DNA of 64,000 nt. Source: Propionicimonas sp. GTDB taxonomy: Bacteria; Actinomycetota; Actinomycetes; Propionibacteriales; Propionibacteriaceae. The stretch is taken from the NCBI GenBank assembly GCA_013791955.1, contig VMSW01000006.1, positions 1 through 64,000 of the forward strand, in the 5' to 3' direction. Shown here one piece after another: positions 43,416 through 54,400 of this stretch. Numbering within the stretch: the stretch's first letter is position 1; every line of letters begins with the position of its first letter. The translations under genes were made by a program, and so were the position numbers. The notes beneath the pieces are model-generated. The model was not told where the DNA came from, searched no databases, and saw nothing but the letters and a program-made list of their open reading frames with translations.

Positions 43416-43649
43416 TTTCTCCTCCTTGGTGGGCGGCGGCTAACCGCCGTCGGCCTCCATATTAGGCAACGCCCATAGGATTCGGATTTGTTCCACCCCC
43501 GGGACGACCCTGATCTCGACCCCAATTGGCTCCCACGTCCTGGCCGGTTTGGCCGCAACGACGCCGCAGATTGGCGTGACGTGGAAGGCGCCCGTTCCAC
43601 GAACTACGTCTACGTCCAAGGATTGGAGTCTCCGGACACGCCGGGGTTT

Positions 43650-46016
43650 TCAGGCTGTAGTGGGGAGGATTTGCCGAATGGCAGCGGACCGATCGCGGGC
43701 ACGCCATCGGTTGAGCCAGCGGTTGAGTTCAGCAGCGGGGAGGGGCGTGGACAGGAAGTAACCCTGGGCCTGGTCACAGCCCATTCGGGTCAGCTCGGTG
43801 TAGGCGGCCGCGGTCTCAACACCCTCGGCGACGATACGCAGGCCGAGCCGGTGGGCCAACTCGATGGTGGCGGAGACCAGGACGGCGGCGCGGGGGTCAT
43901 GGGTCATGGGGATCACGAAGGAGTTGTCGATCTTGATCTCGTCGATGGGCATGTCGCGCAGGTAGGACAGCGAGCTGTAACCGGTGCCGAAGTCGTCCAC
44001 GGAGATACTGACACCATTGTTGCGCAGACTGGTCAGGATGACCCGGGCAAGGTCGCGGTTGACCATGAGGAACCCCTCGGTGATCTCCAGCTGCAGGGAG
44101 CTCGGCGGCACCCCTCGGGCGGCGAGCATTGAGGCGACTTGGTTGGGGAGGTCGGTGTCGACCAGCGAGCTGGCCGAAATGTTGACAGCAACGGTCAATG
44201 GATGGCCCTCCCGGTGCCAGGCCGCGGCCTGGTCCAGCGCCTGAGCGAGCACCGACCGGGTCAGCGCGGGCATCAGCCCGGACTCCTCAATCAGGTTGAC
44301 GAAGCCGTCCGGGCCGAGTAGGCCACCGGTGGGATGGTCCCAACGGACCAACGCCTCCACACTGTTGACTTCGCCGGTGTCCAGGTCGACCTTGGGCTGG
44401 TAGTGCAGCACGAACTGGTCACGGTTTAGGGCGGTTCGTAGCTCACGCACTGTCTTTAGATTGGCCGCAGCGTCGACATCGTCGGCAGTGCAGTAGACGT
44501 GATGACCCTGCCGGGAGGTCTTGGCCTTGTTCATTGCGATGTCGGCTTTGCGCAGCAACACGCTCAGATCGGGGCCGTCGTCAGGGAACACCGCAATGCC
44601 GATGCTGACGCCGACGAGCAGCGAGGTGTCCTCCACGATCAGCGGTTGGCCCACCGCCGCACGTAACCTTGCGGCGGCGTCCACGGCCTCGTCAGGTCCG
44701 GCATCATCGAGCAGTATCGCGAACTCATCACCACTCAGGCGGGCCAGCGTGTCGTCGCCGCGCAAGTTCTCCTGCAGCCGGGCACCCACCTTGACCAGCA
44801 ACTCGTCGCCGGCACGATGACCCAGTCTGTCGTTGACTTCCTTGAACCGGTCCAGGTCCAGCATCAACAGGGCCTGGCGACGGCACCCCGGCTCGGCTAG
44901 GCGGAGGTACCCCTCGGCAAACAAGGCCCGCCGGTTCGGCAACCCCGTCAGTTCGTCGGTGGCAGCCGCCACTAGGCGTTGGCTCGCCATCCGCTCGAGA
45001 AGGCGGGCGGCGACCTGCGCGCGTATCCCCGCCGCTATCAGCGCGCCCGCGGCCAGGCCCAGAGCCAGCGTCGACACGGGCACCTGACTGCCCAGGACCA
45101 GTACCCCCAACCCCGCGATGGTAGCCGCCGAGGAGACCGCCAAGGCCGTCGCGCGGGTCGCCGGGCGGCGCCACACCCGAACCTCGGCCAACCCGCCCTG
45201 GGTTGCGGTCAACCCGCCCTGGGTTACGGTCAGCTCGTCGGTGGCAGCAGCGTCGACCCACATCGCCACCAAGGCGAGACCGATCGCCCATCCGGCATCC
45301 AGCGGCGCGCCATGCACGTAGGTTCCTGCAGTCACTTCCAGCCCGTAGACCACGTCGGCGGCAGCGAAGACCAGCAGGCCCGAGGCCAGCAGAGCCCACC
45401 GGCTGCCCATTTGGACACCCTGCATAGCGGCAATGCCAGCGATGGCGGCTACCAGCACCAGACCGAACATCGGGACGGTCACCGCAGCCGCCGTGACCAA
45501 AGGCGAAACGCCTGCTGCGGCGGAGCCCAGAACCGGGCCAAGTACCACCGCCAACACTGCGCCTGCACCCAGGGAGCCCACTGCGCAGTCCAGCCACACC
45601 CATGGCGTCAGACCCCGCGCATGGTGGCTAACCGTAACGGCCACCGCCGCCAATAGCAGCGGGGAAACCAGCAAGTAGCCAATATCCGCCAGCGAAGGGA
45701 ACGGCAGTGACCGGCCATCAACCGTCATAAGGACGTAGAAAGTGTTTCCGGCGGCGTACGAGGTCACGGCGGCAGCCGCGAGGAGGACTTCGGTGCGCCG
45801 GAATCCCACCCGGTAGGCGGCCAGCCAGCACACTGCCGCAATTGCCCACACCGTCAACAGACCCAGGCCGCCGCGAACGAAAGTGCCGAACCAGTCTCCC
45901 AAGGCCAGGCCCCAGCCGAGACCGTGCAACGCAAGAGCGACTAGGTAGAAAGCCCCGAGGAGCCACATCGCCCACAACAGAACCGCACGTGCCAGCCCAT
46001 ATGTACTTGGCTTCAC
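43650..46016 (-). CDS. Membrane GGDEF-EAL protein (c-di-GMP turnover)
   Basis: A 788-residue signalling protein. About eight helices fill residues 1-330. The GGDEF domain (about 345-505) has its active-site motif as SGDEF at 428-432; Ser at the first place is common in active enzymes. The EAL domain follows: EAL at 554-556 in VEALVRWDHP, and later DDFGTGYSSLSYLRDMP and VAEGVETAAAYTELTRMGCD. It may make or cleave cyclic di-GMP. GTG 46016 is chosen (GGTGGTGAG upstream); codons back to 46148 cross a hairpin. Confidence 0.92.
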   Translation of the reverse strand: MKPSTYGLARAVLLWAMWLLGAFYLVALALHGLGWGLALGDWFGTFVRGGLGLLTVWAIAAVCWLAAYRVGFRRTEVLLAAAAVTSYAAGNTFYVLMTVDGRSLPFPSLADIGYLLVSPLLLAAVAVTVSHHARGLTPWVWLDCAVGSLGAGAVLAVVLGPVLGSAAAGVSPLVTAAAVTVPMFGLVLVAAIAGIAAMQGVQMGSRWALLASGLLVFAAADVVYGLEVTAGTYVHGAPLDAGWAIGLALVAMWVDAAATDELTVTQGGLTATQGGLAEVRVWRRPATRATALAVSSAATIAGLGVLVLGSQVPVSTLALGLAAGALIAAGIRAQVAARLLERMASQRLVAAATDELTGLPNRRALFAEGYLRLAEPGCRRQALLMLDLDRFKEVNDRLGHRAGDELLVKVGARLQENLRGDDTLARLSGDEFAILLDDAGPDEAVDAAARLRAAVGQPLIVEDTSLLVGVSIGIAVFPDDGPDLSVLLRKADIAMNKAKTSRQGHHVYCTADDVDAAANLKTVRELRTALNRDQFVLHYQPKVDLDTGEVNSVEALVRWDHPTGGLLGPDGFVNLIEESGLMPALTRSVLAQALDQAAAWHREGHPLTVAVNISASSLVDTDLPNQVASMLAARGVPPSSLQLEITEGFLMVNRDLARVILTSLRNNGVSISVDDFGTGYSSLSYLRDMPIDEIKIDNSFVIPMTHDPRAAVLVSATIELAHRLGLRIVAEGVETAAAYTELTRMGCDQAQGYFLSTPLPAAELNRWLNRWRARDRSAAIRQILPTTA

Positions 46017-46110
46017 CTCACCACCACCCTGCCGCTCGGCGCATCTTCGACTTACATATCCCGGTTTGGAATTCCGGGACCACCGAAGGTGGCCAATGAC
46101 ATCAAGAAAA

Positions 46111-46140
46111 CCGGCGTGCCAGCGTCCGACACGCCGGCAT
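46111..46140. terminator. 8-bp stem hairpin with T tracts on both sides
   Basis: CCGGCGTG (46111-46118) pairs with CACGCCGG (46130-46137); ATTTTTCC follows on the plus strand and TTTTCTTG on the minus strand. On the minus strand it would end the tRNA transcript before the GGDEF-EAL gene. Confidence 0.7.
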
Positions 46141-46237
46141 TTTTCCACTGCAACTGTGCAGGGTCGGACATGCCCCGCTCAAGTCCCCAAAGGGGGACGC
46201 GCCGCTATTCTGCCTTGTCAAACGGCACTTTTGTCGG

Positions 46238-46311
46238 TGCCCCCAATGGGATTCGAACCCATACTGTGGCGGGTTTAAGCCGCCTGCCTCTACCGGTTGG
46301 GCCATGAGGGC
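46238..46311 (-). tRNA. tRNA-Leu(UAA)-like gene with a short variable loop
   Basis: A 74-nt cloverleaf read by hand: acceptor GCCCTCA/TGGGGGC, D-arm GCC/GGC, anticodon stem GGCGG/CCGCC with loop CTTAAAC (anticodon UAA), variable loop ACAGT, T-arm ATGGG-TTCGAAT-CCCAT and discriminator A. The genome gives CCG, not CCA, at the 3' end. Leucine tRNAs normally carry a long extra arm; here it has only five bases, which is odd and should be checked. Confidence 0.85.
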
Positions 46312-46369
46312 TGTGCGCGCCGAGTCTATCGAAGGGTTAGTGCGTCGATGTCGGTGAGGCTTCGGCGCA

Positions 46370-46418
46370 CGCAGCCAACTGGGGCCAGTTCCCTGAGCTT
46401 GCCGAAGGGTCGAAGGGT
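46370..46418. repeat. Single inverted-repeat element at the end of ppx
   Basis: CCAACTGGGGCCAGTTCCCTGAGCTTGCCGAAGGG, one arm of the window's repeat family, ending immediately at the ppx stop codon. The rest of 46312-46369 holds the presumed tRNA promoter, with TAGACT as a weak -10 candidate on the minus strand. Confidence 0.8.
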
Positions 46419-46419
46419 C

Positions 46420-47334
46420 CTACTCGGACAGCTCTGCGACGATGCCGTCGAGAATGTCGGCTTCGCTGACCACCAGGCCGACGTCGAGCCGATCACCGAT
46501 CAGCCGACAAATCAACGCGCCAGCACAGATCACATCAGCCCGCCCCGGCACCATGGTCGGGTACTTGTTGACTTGCGCCACCGAAGCACCGAGCAACTCG
46601 CTGGCAAAGGCCGCTAGCTCACCGGCGTCCAACTGGGAGCCGTGCACTGCATCTCGGTCGTAGACGCTAAGGCCCTGAATCAGCGCCGAAAGGCTCGTCA
46701 CGGTGCCGCCCACCCCAACCCAGGTGGCCACGGCGGCAAAATCGATGCCGCAACCGTCCAACAGCGCGTTGATGTGGTCGCTAGCAGCAGCAACCTCGTC
46801 CACCGTCGGCGGGTCAGCGGCCAGGAAGCGCTCGCGGACTCGCACCGACCCGATGTCCAGGGAGACGGCGTGTTCCACGGCGCCGTCCCGGCCGAGGACG
46901 AGCTCAGTGGAGCCGCCCCCAATGTCGATCACCAGCACCGGCTGCGCCACCGCGGGCATGGCACTCACCGCCCCGAGGTAGGAGAGCCTGGCTTCTTCGG
47001 CCCCGGGGATGATTTCGGCCTCAACCCCCAACCGGGCGCGCACGCCGTCGAAGAACTCCGCCGAGTTCGCTGCGTCCCGGGCGGCCGAAGTGGCCACCAC
47101 CCGACGCCGGGATACTCCGAGCTCATCGAGTTGGGCGGCGAAGTCGGCCATTGCCGCCAAGGTGCGGGCCAGCGCGTCGGGGTGGAAGGCGCCAGTGGCG
47201 TCCACGCCCTGCCCCAGCCGGGTGATGTGTAGGCGTCGATCCACCTCAGTGAGGCGGCCATCGCTTTCGCGGCGACTGATCAGCAGACGCACCGAGTTGG
47301 TGCCGCAATCGATCGCGGCCAGCAGCTCACTCAT
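46420..47334 (-). CDS. Ppx/GppA family exopolyphosphatase
   Basis: A 304-residue actin-fold phosphatase hydrolysing polyphosphate or pppGpp. The phosphate-1 loop is AAIDCGTNSVRLLISRRES, the catalytic Glu region is IPGAEEARLSYLGAV, and phosphate-2 is VLVIDIGGGSTELVLG. At this length it is the short Ppx form as in mycobacteria (Rv0496/Rv1026). It is last in the eno-ftsB-DUF501-ppx series and overlaps the DUF501 gene by 8 bp. Confidence 0.93.
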   Translation of the reverse strand: MSELLAAIDCGTNSVRLLISRRESDGRLTEVDRRLHITRLGQGVDATGAFHPDALARTLAAMADFAAQLDELGVSRRRVVATSAARDAANSAEFFDGVRARLGVEAEIIPGAEEARLSYLGAVSAMPAVAQPVLVIDIGGGSTELVLGRDGAVEHAVSLDIGSVRVRERFLAADPPTVDEVAAASDHINALLDGCGIDFAAVATWVGVGGTVTSLSALIQGLSVYDRDAVHGSQLDAGELAAFASELLGASVAQVNKYPTMVPGRADVICAGALICRLIGDRLDVGLVVSEADILDGIVAELSE

Positions 47335-47830
47335 TCTCGGCCAGACAAGGTCGCAGCCAGAACTCGCCCAACTGGGCCACCACTTCGTCCCCGAGCGGGT
47401 TCACCCCTGGCCCCGCAGCCAGCGCGTGCCCCAAAAGCGCATGCAGGCACTTCACCCGGTTCGGCATGCCACCAGCACTCACCCCGGCGATCTCTGGCAC
47501 CTCACCGAGCGCAGCTCGATCAGCCAGGTACGCCTCGTGAGCACGGGCGTAGGCGGCGGCGGTTTCCGGCTCATCAGCCAGCCGTTGGGTCATCTCAACC
47601 ATCACCCCGCCAGCCTCCATTGCCGAACAAGCGGCGTGCGCCCGCGGGCAAGTGAGGTAGTAGGTGGTCGGGAAAGGCGTGCCATCGCTTAGGCGTGGCT
47701 CGGTAGCCAATACCGCGGGCTTTCCGCAGGGGCAGCGCCAGGCGACTCCGGCGACTCCCCGGGCTGGCCGTCCCAGTTGGGCGGCGACAATCTCAGCGTC
47801 GGCTTCGGTGAAGGGGGAAAGTTCTGGCAC
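47327..47830 (-). CDS. DUF501 family protein
   Basis: A 167-residue protein of a conserved actinobacterial family. Features: VAWRCPCGKPAVLATEPRL with a CxC pair, FPTTYYLTCPRAHAACSAME, and the C-terminal VSAGGMPNRVKCLHALLGH. GTG 47830 is selected (GGAAG upstream) over an earlier in-frame start at 47857. No biochemical function is known. Its fixed place between the divisome gene ftsB and ppx, shared with mycobacteria, is the strongest clue available. Confidence 0.88.
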   Translation of the reverse strand: MPELSPFTEADAEIVAAQLGRPARGVAGVAWRCPCGKPAVLATEPRLSDGTPFPTTYYLTCPRAHAACSAMEAGGVMVEMTQRLADEPETAAAYARAHEAYLADRAALGEVPEIAGVSAGGMPNRVKCLHALLGHALAAGPGVNPLGDEVVAQLGEFWLRPCLAENE

Positions 47831-47862
47831 GGCGGCATTCTTCCACGACCACCCCACCCATT

Positions 47863-47927
47863 GGGGACGGTTCCTCCGCGCAGCTCGCCGGGGACGGTTC
47901 CAATGCGCAGCTCATGGGGACAGACCC
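47863..47927. repeat. REP-like element, partner of the left-edge repeat
   Basis: 47863-47889 (GGGGACGGTTCCTCCGCGCA...) resembles the 26-bp tandem unit at 1-115. 47890-47927 matches 117-154 in inverted orientation at 37 of 38 positions. It sits between the ftsB stop and the DUF501 start. Confidence 0.85.
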
Positions 47928-47939
47928 GGTGCGAGGTGA

Positions 47940-48494
47940 CTAGCGCGGGGCTACCCGACGTACCGGCGAGTCGGCGGTGGCCAACGACCCGGCCATCCGC
48001 TGCCACCAGGTCTGATCGGTCTCACCGCTCACCGGCCGCTGGTCTGATTCCAGAACGACGCCGCCACCGACCGGCTTGCCGTTGTCGTCCACCACGCGAT
48101 AGCCGGTCTCACCCGGCAGCACCCAGCCCAACCGTTCTCTGGCTTGGGCTTTCACGTAGGCCGGGTCGCTCCAACGGGCGAGTTCGGCCTCCAGCTCACT
48201 AATCTGCACATTGCGTTCCCGGATCGCCTGCTCGGCTACGGCGAGGTCGCGCTGCTGACTCAGGTAGATCTGGAAAGTGCCACCGAAGGAGATGGCCAAG
48301 GCGATGATCACTACGCCCAGCGCCAGGGCGCGGCGAGTCAGCTTGAGGCTGCGCTGCCAGCGCGGCCGCGGAGCTTCCGGCTCGGGCTGCTTCGCTACCG
48401 GCTTGGCCGGACGCGCGGCTGGGCGCGAGCGTCGCTGTTGCGGACGTCCCGGACCTGAACTGGTGCTGCGCGGACTACGAGTGGCGCGTGTCAT
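47940..48494 (-). CDS. Septum formation initiator, FtsB/DivIC type
   Basis: A 184-residue bitopic protein. The basic, Pro/Arg-rich cytoplasmic tail (about 65 residues) is long for FtsB but usual in actinobacteria. One membrane helix follows (ALALGVVIIALAISFGGTF), then a coiled coil (QQRDLAVAEQAIRERNVQIS) and the conserved DPAYVKAQARERLGWVLPGE. It links FtsL and FtsQ in the divisome. ATG 48494 is taken. It lies downstream of eno, as in mycobacteria. Confidence 0.92.
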   Translation of the reverse strand: MTRATRSPRSTSSGPGRPQQRRSRPAARPAKPVAKQPEPEAPRPRWQRSLKLTRRALALGVVIIALAISFGGTFQIYLSQQRDLAVAEQAIRERNVQISELEAELARWSDPAYVKAQARERLGWVLPGETGYRVVDDNGKPVGGGVVLESDQRPVSGETDQTWWQRMAGSLATADSPVRRVAPR

Positions 48495-48569
48495 TCTCCC
48501 CAACCTTCATCGCTTTCCAGAATAGGTGGGACGAACCAGGCACCCGGCAGTGACGCGCAGCGGAGGTTT

Positions 48570-48740
48570 CGACAAGCTCAACCAACTGCAGGACACCTCA
48601 ACCAACTGAAGGGCACCTCAACCAACTGCAGGGCACCTCAACCAACGGCAGGGCACCCCAACCACTGGGTCTCCAGCTCCCCAAGCCCAGCCCCAGATCC
48701 CTGAACTTGCCTGCCCTGAGCTTGTCGAAGGGTCGAAGGG
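48570..48740. repeat. 20-bp tandem repeat plus an arm of the repeat family
   Basis: Units like CTCAACCAACTGCAGGGCAC repeat four to five times with a 20-bp period (about 48576-48665). CCTGAGCTTGTCGAAGGGTC follows near 48716-48735. It fills the 303-bp gap between ftsB and eno; the short stretch before it should contain the ftsB promoter. Confidence 0.88.
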
Positions 48741-48748
48741 CAACGAAA

Positions 48749-48782
48749 AGGTGGCCCCGGCGCCGAAGCACCGGGGCCACCT
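48749..48782 (-). terminator. eno terminator
   Basis: AGGTGGCCCCGG/CCGGGGCCACCT, a 12-bp stem 15 bp after the eno stop; on the minus strand it is followed by TTTTCGTT, a good T tract. Confidence 0.92.
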
Positions 48783-48797
48783 CTAGTTCAGTTCGAC

Positions 48798-50090
<1,293 letters not shown>

Positions 50091-50162
50091 TCAGCTGGTT
50101 GACGTCATCAGCACTCAGCCTACCGGCCAAGGAGCCGGTCATCTCCGGTAGCGCCTAATGGG

Positions 50163-50195
50163 AGCACATTCGTCCACCGACTGGACGAATGTGCT
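50163..50195 (-). terminator. 14-bp stem hairpin after mazG
   Basis: AGCACATTCGTCCA-CCGAC-TGGACGAATGTGCT, a perfect stem beginning 2 bp after the mazG stop. There is no T tract, so it may protect mRNA ends rather than terminate efficiently. Confidence 0.75.
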
Positions 50196-50196
50196 A

Positions 50197-50829
50197 TCAA
50201 AGTCCCGCTTCGAGTTCGCGGACCTGTTGCTCCAACCCCCGAACGGCGACCCGCGCCGCCTGCTCCGGGTCAATGCCCAACTCCTGGGCCCGGACCACCA
50301 GCGCCAACAGGGACGCCCCCAGCTCGGCCGCCGAATCGAGGCGCTCGGGCGCTGCCGGTAGCTGAAGCTCCAGGCCGTGGCTGGACGCTCGCGAGAGCAC
50401 CTTGTGCGCCCGGCTCAACGCCGACATCCGCTCTGGAATGCCCTCCAGCACCGAGGCGCGACCCTTCTCTACTGCCTTGGCCCGCTCCCAGGAAGCGTTC
50501 AAGTCGTCAGGCACAGCGGCGTCGGTGAACACGTAGGGATGACGCGCAACCAGCTTGTCGCTGATCCCGGCAGCCACTGCCTCGAGGTCGAAACGTCCGG
50601 TCTCGGCGCCGATTTCAGCATGGAAGTAGACCTGCAGCAGCAGGTCCCCCAACTCCTCGATCAGGTGCTCGTCATCGCCGGATTCGACGGCCTCGACCAC
50701 CTCGAGGGTCTCTTCGATCAGGTAGTGCACCAGCGATTCGTGAGTTTGGGCGGCATCCCAGGGACAGCCCTGCCGCAGCCGGTGCATGACCTCGGCCAGC
50801 CGGACGAGTTCCGGGTGGCCGCCAGTCAT
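50197..50829 (-). CDS. mazG: MazG family nucleotide pyrophosphohydrolase
   Basis: A 210-residue single-domain MazG, splitting nucleoside triphosphates to monophosphates plus pyrophosphate and so cleaning the nucleotide pool. The N-terminal GCPWDAAQTHESLVHYLIEE and the metal-binding EELGDLLLQVYFHAEIG are complete. Enteric MazG has two such domains; the one-domain form is usual in actinobacteria. It follows the lipoprotein gene by 10 bp and keeps the mfd-mazG-eno order of mycobacteria. Confidence 0.92.
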   Translation of the reverse strand: MTGGHPELVRLAEVMHRLRQGCPWDAAQTHESLVHYLIEETLEVVEAVESGDDEHLIEELGDLLLQVYFHAEIGAETGRFDLEAVAAGISDKLVARHPYVFTDAAVPDDLNASWERAKAVEKGRASVLEGIPERMSALSRAHKVLSRASSHGLELQLPAAPERLDSAAELGASLLALVVRAQELGIDPEQAARVAVRGLEQQVRELEAGL

Positions 50830-50839
50830 GACTTCACGA

Positions 50840-51358
50840 TCAGGAAAGCGTCTTCGAAAGCGAGCCGGTCTCGCCGGTCAGCGCCACCTTGGCCGGGTCC
50901 CACTCGCCGAAGACCGGGTTCACTGTCACCGGGACGGTCGGCGCCACCTGAGCGAACAGTGCCGCGAGGTTGCTGTCGTTGAGCATCAGGGTTGCATCGG
51001 CGAAGTCGCTCATGAAGGCCTTGCTGGCCGGATCCTTGGCCAAGGCGGCGTAAAGCGCATTGGAGGAATAGACCTGCTGGCGCTGAATGTCGGTGATGGT
51101 GATGCCAGCCTGCTGCTTCACCATCGCCCCGATCCGGGACACCACGATGACCTGCACCACCGGGGCCCGCCAGCCACCCCAGTTCGGCGATTCGGGAGAG
51201 TTGGCGGCGATGACCTTTGCCACCGCGTCCACCGTGGCTACCGAGACCTGCTCGCTGCCGACAGTGGCGGCGATGTTGGGGTTGGTCTTCCCACAACCGG
51301 ACAACAACAAGAGCCCAGTGACAACAAGTGCCACCAGCTTGACTGCCGTCTTCTTCAT
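50840..51358 (-). CDS. Hypothetical lipoprotein, SurA-N-like
   Basis: A 172-residue lipoprotein: KKTAVKLVALVVTGLLLLSGC is the signal with its lipobox. The helical middle (VGSEQVSVATVDAVAKVIAA and later VYSSNALYAALAKDPASKAF) faintly resembles the N-terminal chaperone part of SurA/PrsA proteins, but no peptidyl-prolyl isomerase domain is present. The C-terminus ends in NPVFGEWDPAKVALT, a motif also seen at the end of such chaperones. ATG 51358 begins the signal. It lies between mfd and mazG, in place of the mycobacterial lipoprotein. Confidence 0.78.
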   Translation of the reverse strand: MKKTAVKLVALVVTGLLLLSGCGKTNPNIAATVGSEQVSVATVDAVAKVIAANSPESPNWGGWRAPVVQVIVVSRIGAMVKQQAGITITDIQRQQVYSSNALYAALAKDPASKAFMSDFADATLMLNDSNLAALFAQVAPTVPVTVNPVFGEWDPAKVALTGETGSLSKTLS

Positions 51359-51447
51359 TTTCGGCCCCACTTTCGTGCTCGTCCGCCGCGGGCGATCCTA
51401 CCCGCTGCCCCGGCTGAGGCTTACCCCCTCGCCGGGATTGTCCAGGT

Positions 51448-54400
51448 TCAGGACTCGCCACCGGCGCGCACCGGCGCCACCGTGAAGATGTCACTGAGCA
51501 GCTTGCGCGCCCACTCGAGCAGCTCAGAATCCACGATGGGCTGCCCGGTGATCGGACGGGTCATCGGGCGCGGCACCAGCAAATGACCAGCGGCTTTTCG
51601 CAGCTGTGACCCTGGATACAACCGGGCCACCCGCATTTCGGCCGAATCGGGCAAATCGACCGGGGCGAACCGCACCATGGCACCAGCCATCACGATTTCG
51701 TGCACGCCACGACGACGGGCCTCCAACCGGAAGGACGCCACCGACAGCAGCGCCTCGGCTGGGGCGGGCAACGGGCCGTAGCGATCCAGCAGTTCCTCCC
51801 GGACGGCGGTGATGTCGGCCTCGGCGCTCACTGCGGCCAATCGCTTGTACATCTCCAAGCGGAGTCGCTCCGACTCGACATAGTCGGGCGGCAGATGGGC
51901 ATCCACCGGCAACTCGATCTTCATTTCCGGCTCCGGTTCAGCCTCTTCACCGCGGAACTCGGCCACCGCCTCCCCCACCAGCCGAATGTAGAGATCGAAG
52001 CCAACCTCAGCGATGTGACCCGACTGCTGGCCACCAAGCAGATTGCCGGCACCGCGAATCTCCAGATCCTTCATCGCGATCGCCATGCCCGCACCCAAAT
52101 CGGTGTGGGCGGCCATCGTGGCCAGCCGGTCGTGGGCCGTCTCAGTGAGCGGCTTCTCCGGCGGATACAGGAAGTAGGCATAACCACGGTCGCGGCCGCG
52201 TCCGACCCGTCCGCGCAACTGGTGCAGCTGACCCAGGCCCAACAGGTCGGCCCGCTCGATCAGCAAAGTGTTTGCAGTGGAGATGTCCAACCCGGCTTCC
52301 ACGATGGTGGTGCACACCAACACATCGGAGCGACGCTCCCAGAAGTCGATCATCACCTGCTCCAGGGCGTGTTCGTTCATCTGGCCGTGAGCCACCGCGA
52401 CCCGAGCTTCTGGCACCAGTTCGGCGATCACCTGGGCGGTCTTCTCGATGCTCTGCACCCGGTTGTGGATGTAGAACGCCTGACCTTCCCTGGCCAACTC
52501 CCGCCGGATCGCGGCCCGCACCTGGTTGGTGTCGTAGGGCCCAGCGAAGGTGAGCACCGGATGCCGCTCTTCTGGCGGGGTGGCGATCACGCTCATCTCG
52601 CGAATGCCGGTGATCGCCATTTCCAGGGTGCGCGGAATCGGGGTGGCACTCATCGCCAACACGTCGACGTTGAGCCGCAGCTTCTTCAGGGCCTCTTTGT
52701 GCTCCACGCCGAAGCGCTGTTCCTCATCGATGATCACCAGACCGAGGTCTTTGAACTCCACCGCCGAAGAGATCAAGGAGTGCGTGCCGACCACCACGTC
52801 CACCCCGCCGGCGGCCAGGCCTTCGATGATCTTCTTCTTCTCCGCATCACTTTGGAAGCGACTCAGGGACGCCACCGTCACCGGGAACCCGGCGTAACGA
52901 TCGGCGAAGGTCGCCTGATGCTGTTGCACCAGCAGCGTCGTGGGCACCAACACCGCCACCTGCTTGCCGTCCATCACTGCTTTGAAGGCCGCCCGAACTG
53001 CGATCTCAGTCTTGCCGTAGCCGACGTCGCCACAGATCAGCCGATCCATCGGGACGATCTGCTCCATGTCCTGCTTGACCTCACCGACCGCAGAAAGCTG
53101 GTCGGGGGTTTCAACATAGGCGAACGCGTCCTCCAACTCGCCCTGCCAAACGGTGTCGGCGCTGAAGGCGTGCCCCCGCGATGCCTTGCGGGCCGCGTAC
53201 AGCTTGATCAGCTCGGCGGCGATCTCGCGAACGGCCTTGCGGGCCCTCGACTTGCGCTTGGCCCAGTCGCCGCCGCCGAGTTTGTCCAGCGTGGGGCTCT
53301 CCCCGCCCACGTAGCGGGTCACCAGATGCAGCTGATCCATCGGGACGTAGAGCCGGTCGCCGGGCTGGCCGCGTTTGCTGGGCGCATAGTCGAGCACCAG
53401 GTACTCCCTGGTGGCCCCCTGGACGGTGCGCTGAACCATCTCGACGTAGCGGCCCACCCCGTTGACCTCATGCACCACCGCGTCGCCGGGGCTCAGCTCG
53501 AGTGGGTCGATCTGGTTCTTGCGCCTGGCCGGCATCTTCGTCGCGGACGGGTCGCGGTCGCGTTGGCCGGACAAATCGGCGGCGGTGAACACGTCCAGAC
53601 CGATGGCAGGCAGACTGAATCCGTGCCGCAGGCCGCCGCGCACGACGGTGACCAGGTTCGCCTTCGGGGCTTGAATCAGCTCGGTCGGCTTAGCCACTGG
53701 AATATCGGCGGCGGCGAGCACCTCGGCCATCCGCTCAGCCAGGCCAGCCGATTCGGCCACCAACACCGCGTGATGACCGGCCCGGACGGCTTCCTTGATC
53801 GCGGCGAGCGCAGCTTCGGTGTCGCCACGCCACACCGGCGCCTCACTGGCCGGGACCAGCCGACTGCGCACCGTACTGAGGTCGGCGGCCCGCACTTCGA
53901 TCTGGTCGTCCTCGGCGGCTGCAAAAGCTGAGAGGCTCCACCAGCTCTGACCGAGCTCCAAGGCATGGGCACGCACGTCGGCGAGGCTTTGGTAGGCCGC
54001 AGCGCCAAGGTCGATGGGCGCTTTGCCGCCTTCAGCTGCGGCCGCCCAGGAGGCGTTCAGGAACTCCTCGCTGGTGGCCACCAGCTCATGCGCCCTTGAC
54101 CGGATTCGCTCGGGATCCGAAAGCAGAATCTGAGCGTTCGCCGCCATTACGTCGATGAGCAGTTCGAGGCCGTCGGTCAGCACCGGCGCCAAGGATTCCA
54201 TTCCGTCCACGGCGTGCCCGGCCGCGATCCGTTCGAACATCTCAGCCAGGTTGCCCGGCTCGTTGTGATGCGTGGTGGCCAGGGCTGCGGCCCGCGCGCG
54301 CACCTGATCGGTGAGCAGCAACTCCCGACACGGCGAGGCGATGACCGCGTCCAGGGTGGCCTCACCTGATCGCTGATCGGCCACCGAGAATGGCCGGATC

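Noticed and set aside
43416-43649. Possible small gene between the BI-1 and GGDEF-EAL genes
   Set aside because: No frame with start site and conserved features; a GGCGG/CCGCC hairpin near 43433-43450 fits a promoter or leader region.
51700-53931. 743-residue plus-strand frame opposite mfd
   Set aside because: Fully antisense to mfd, His/Gln/Arg-rich, no domain, so a shadow.
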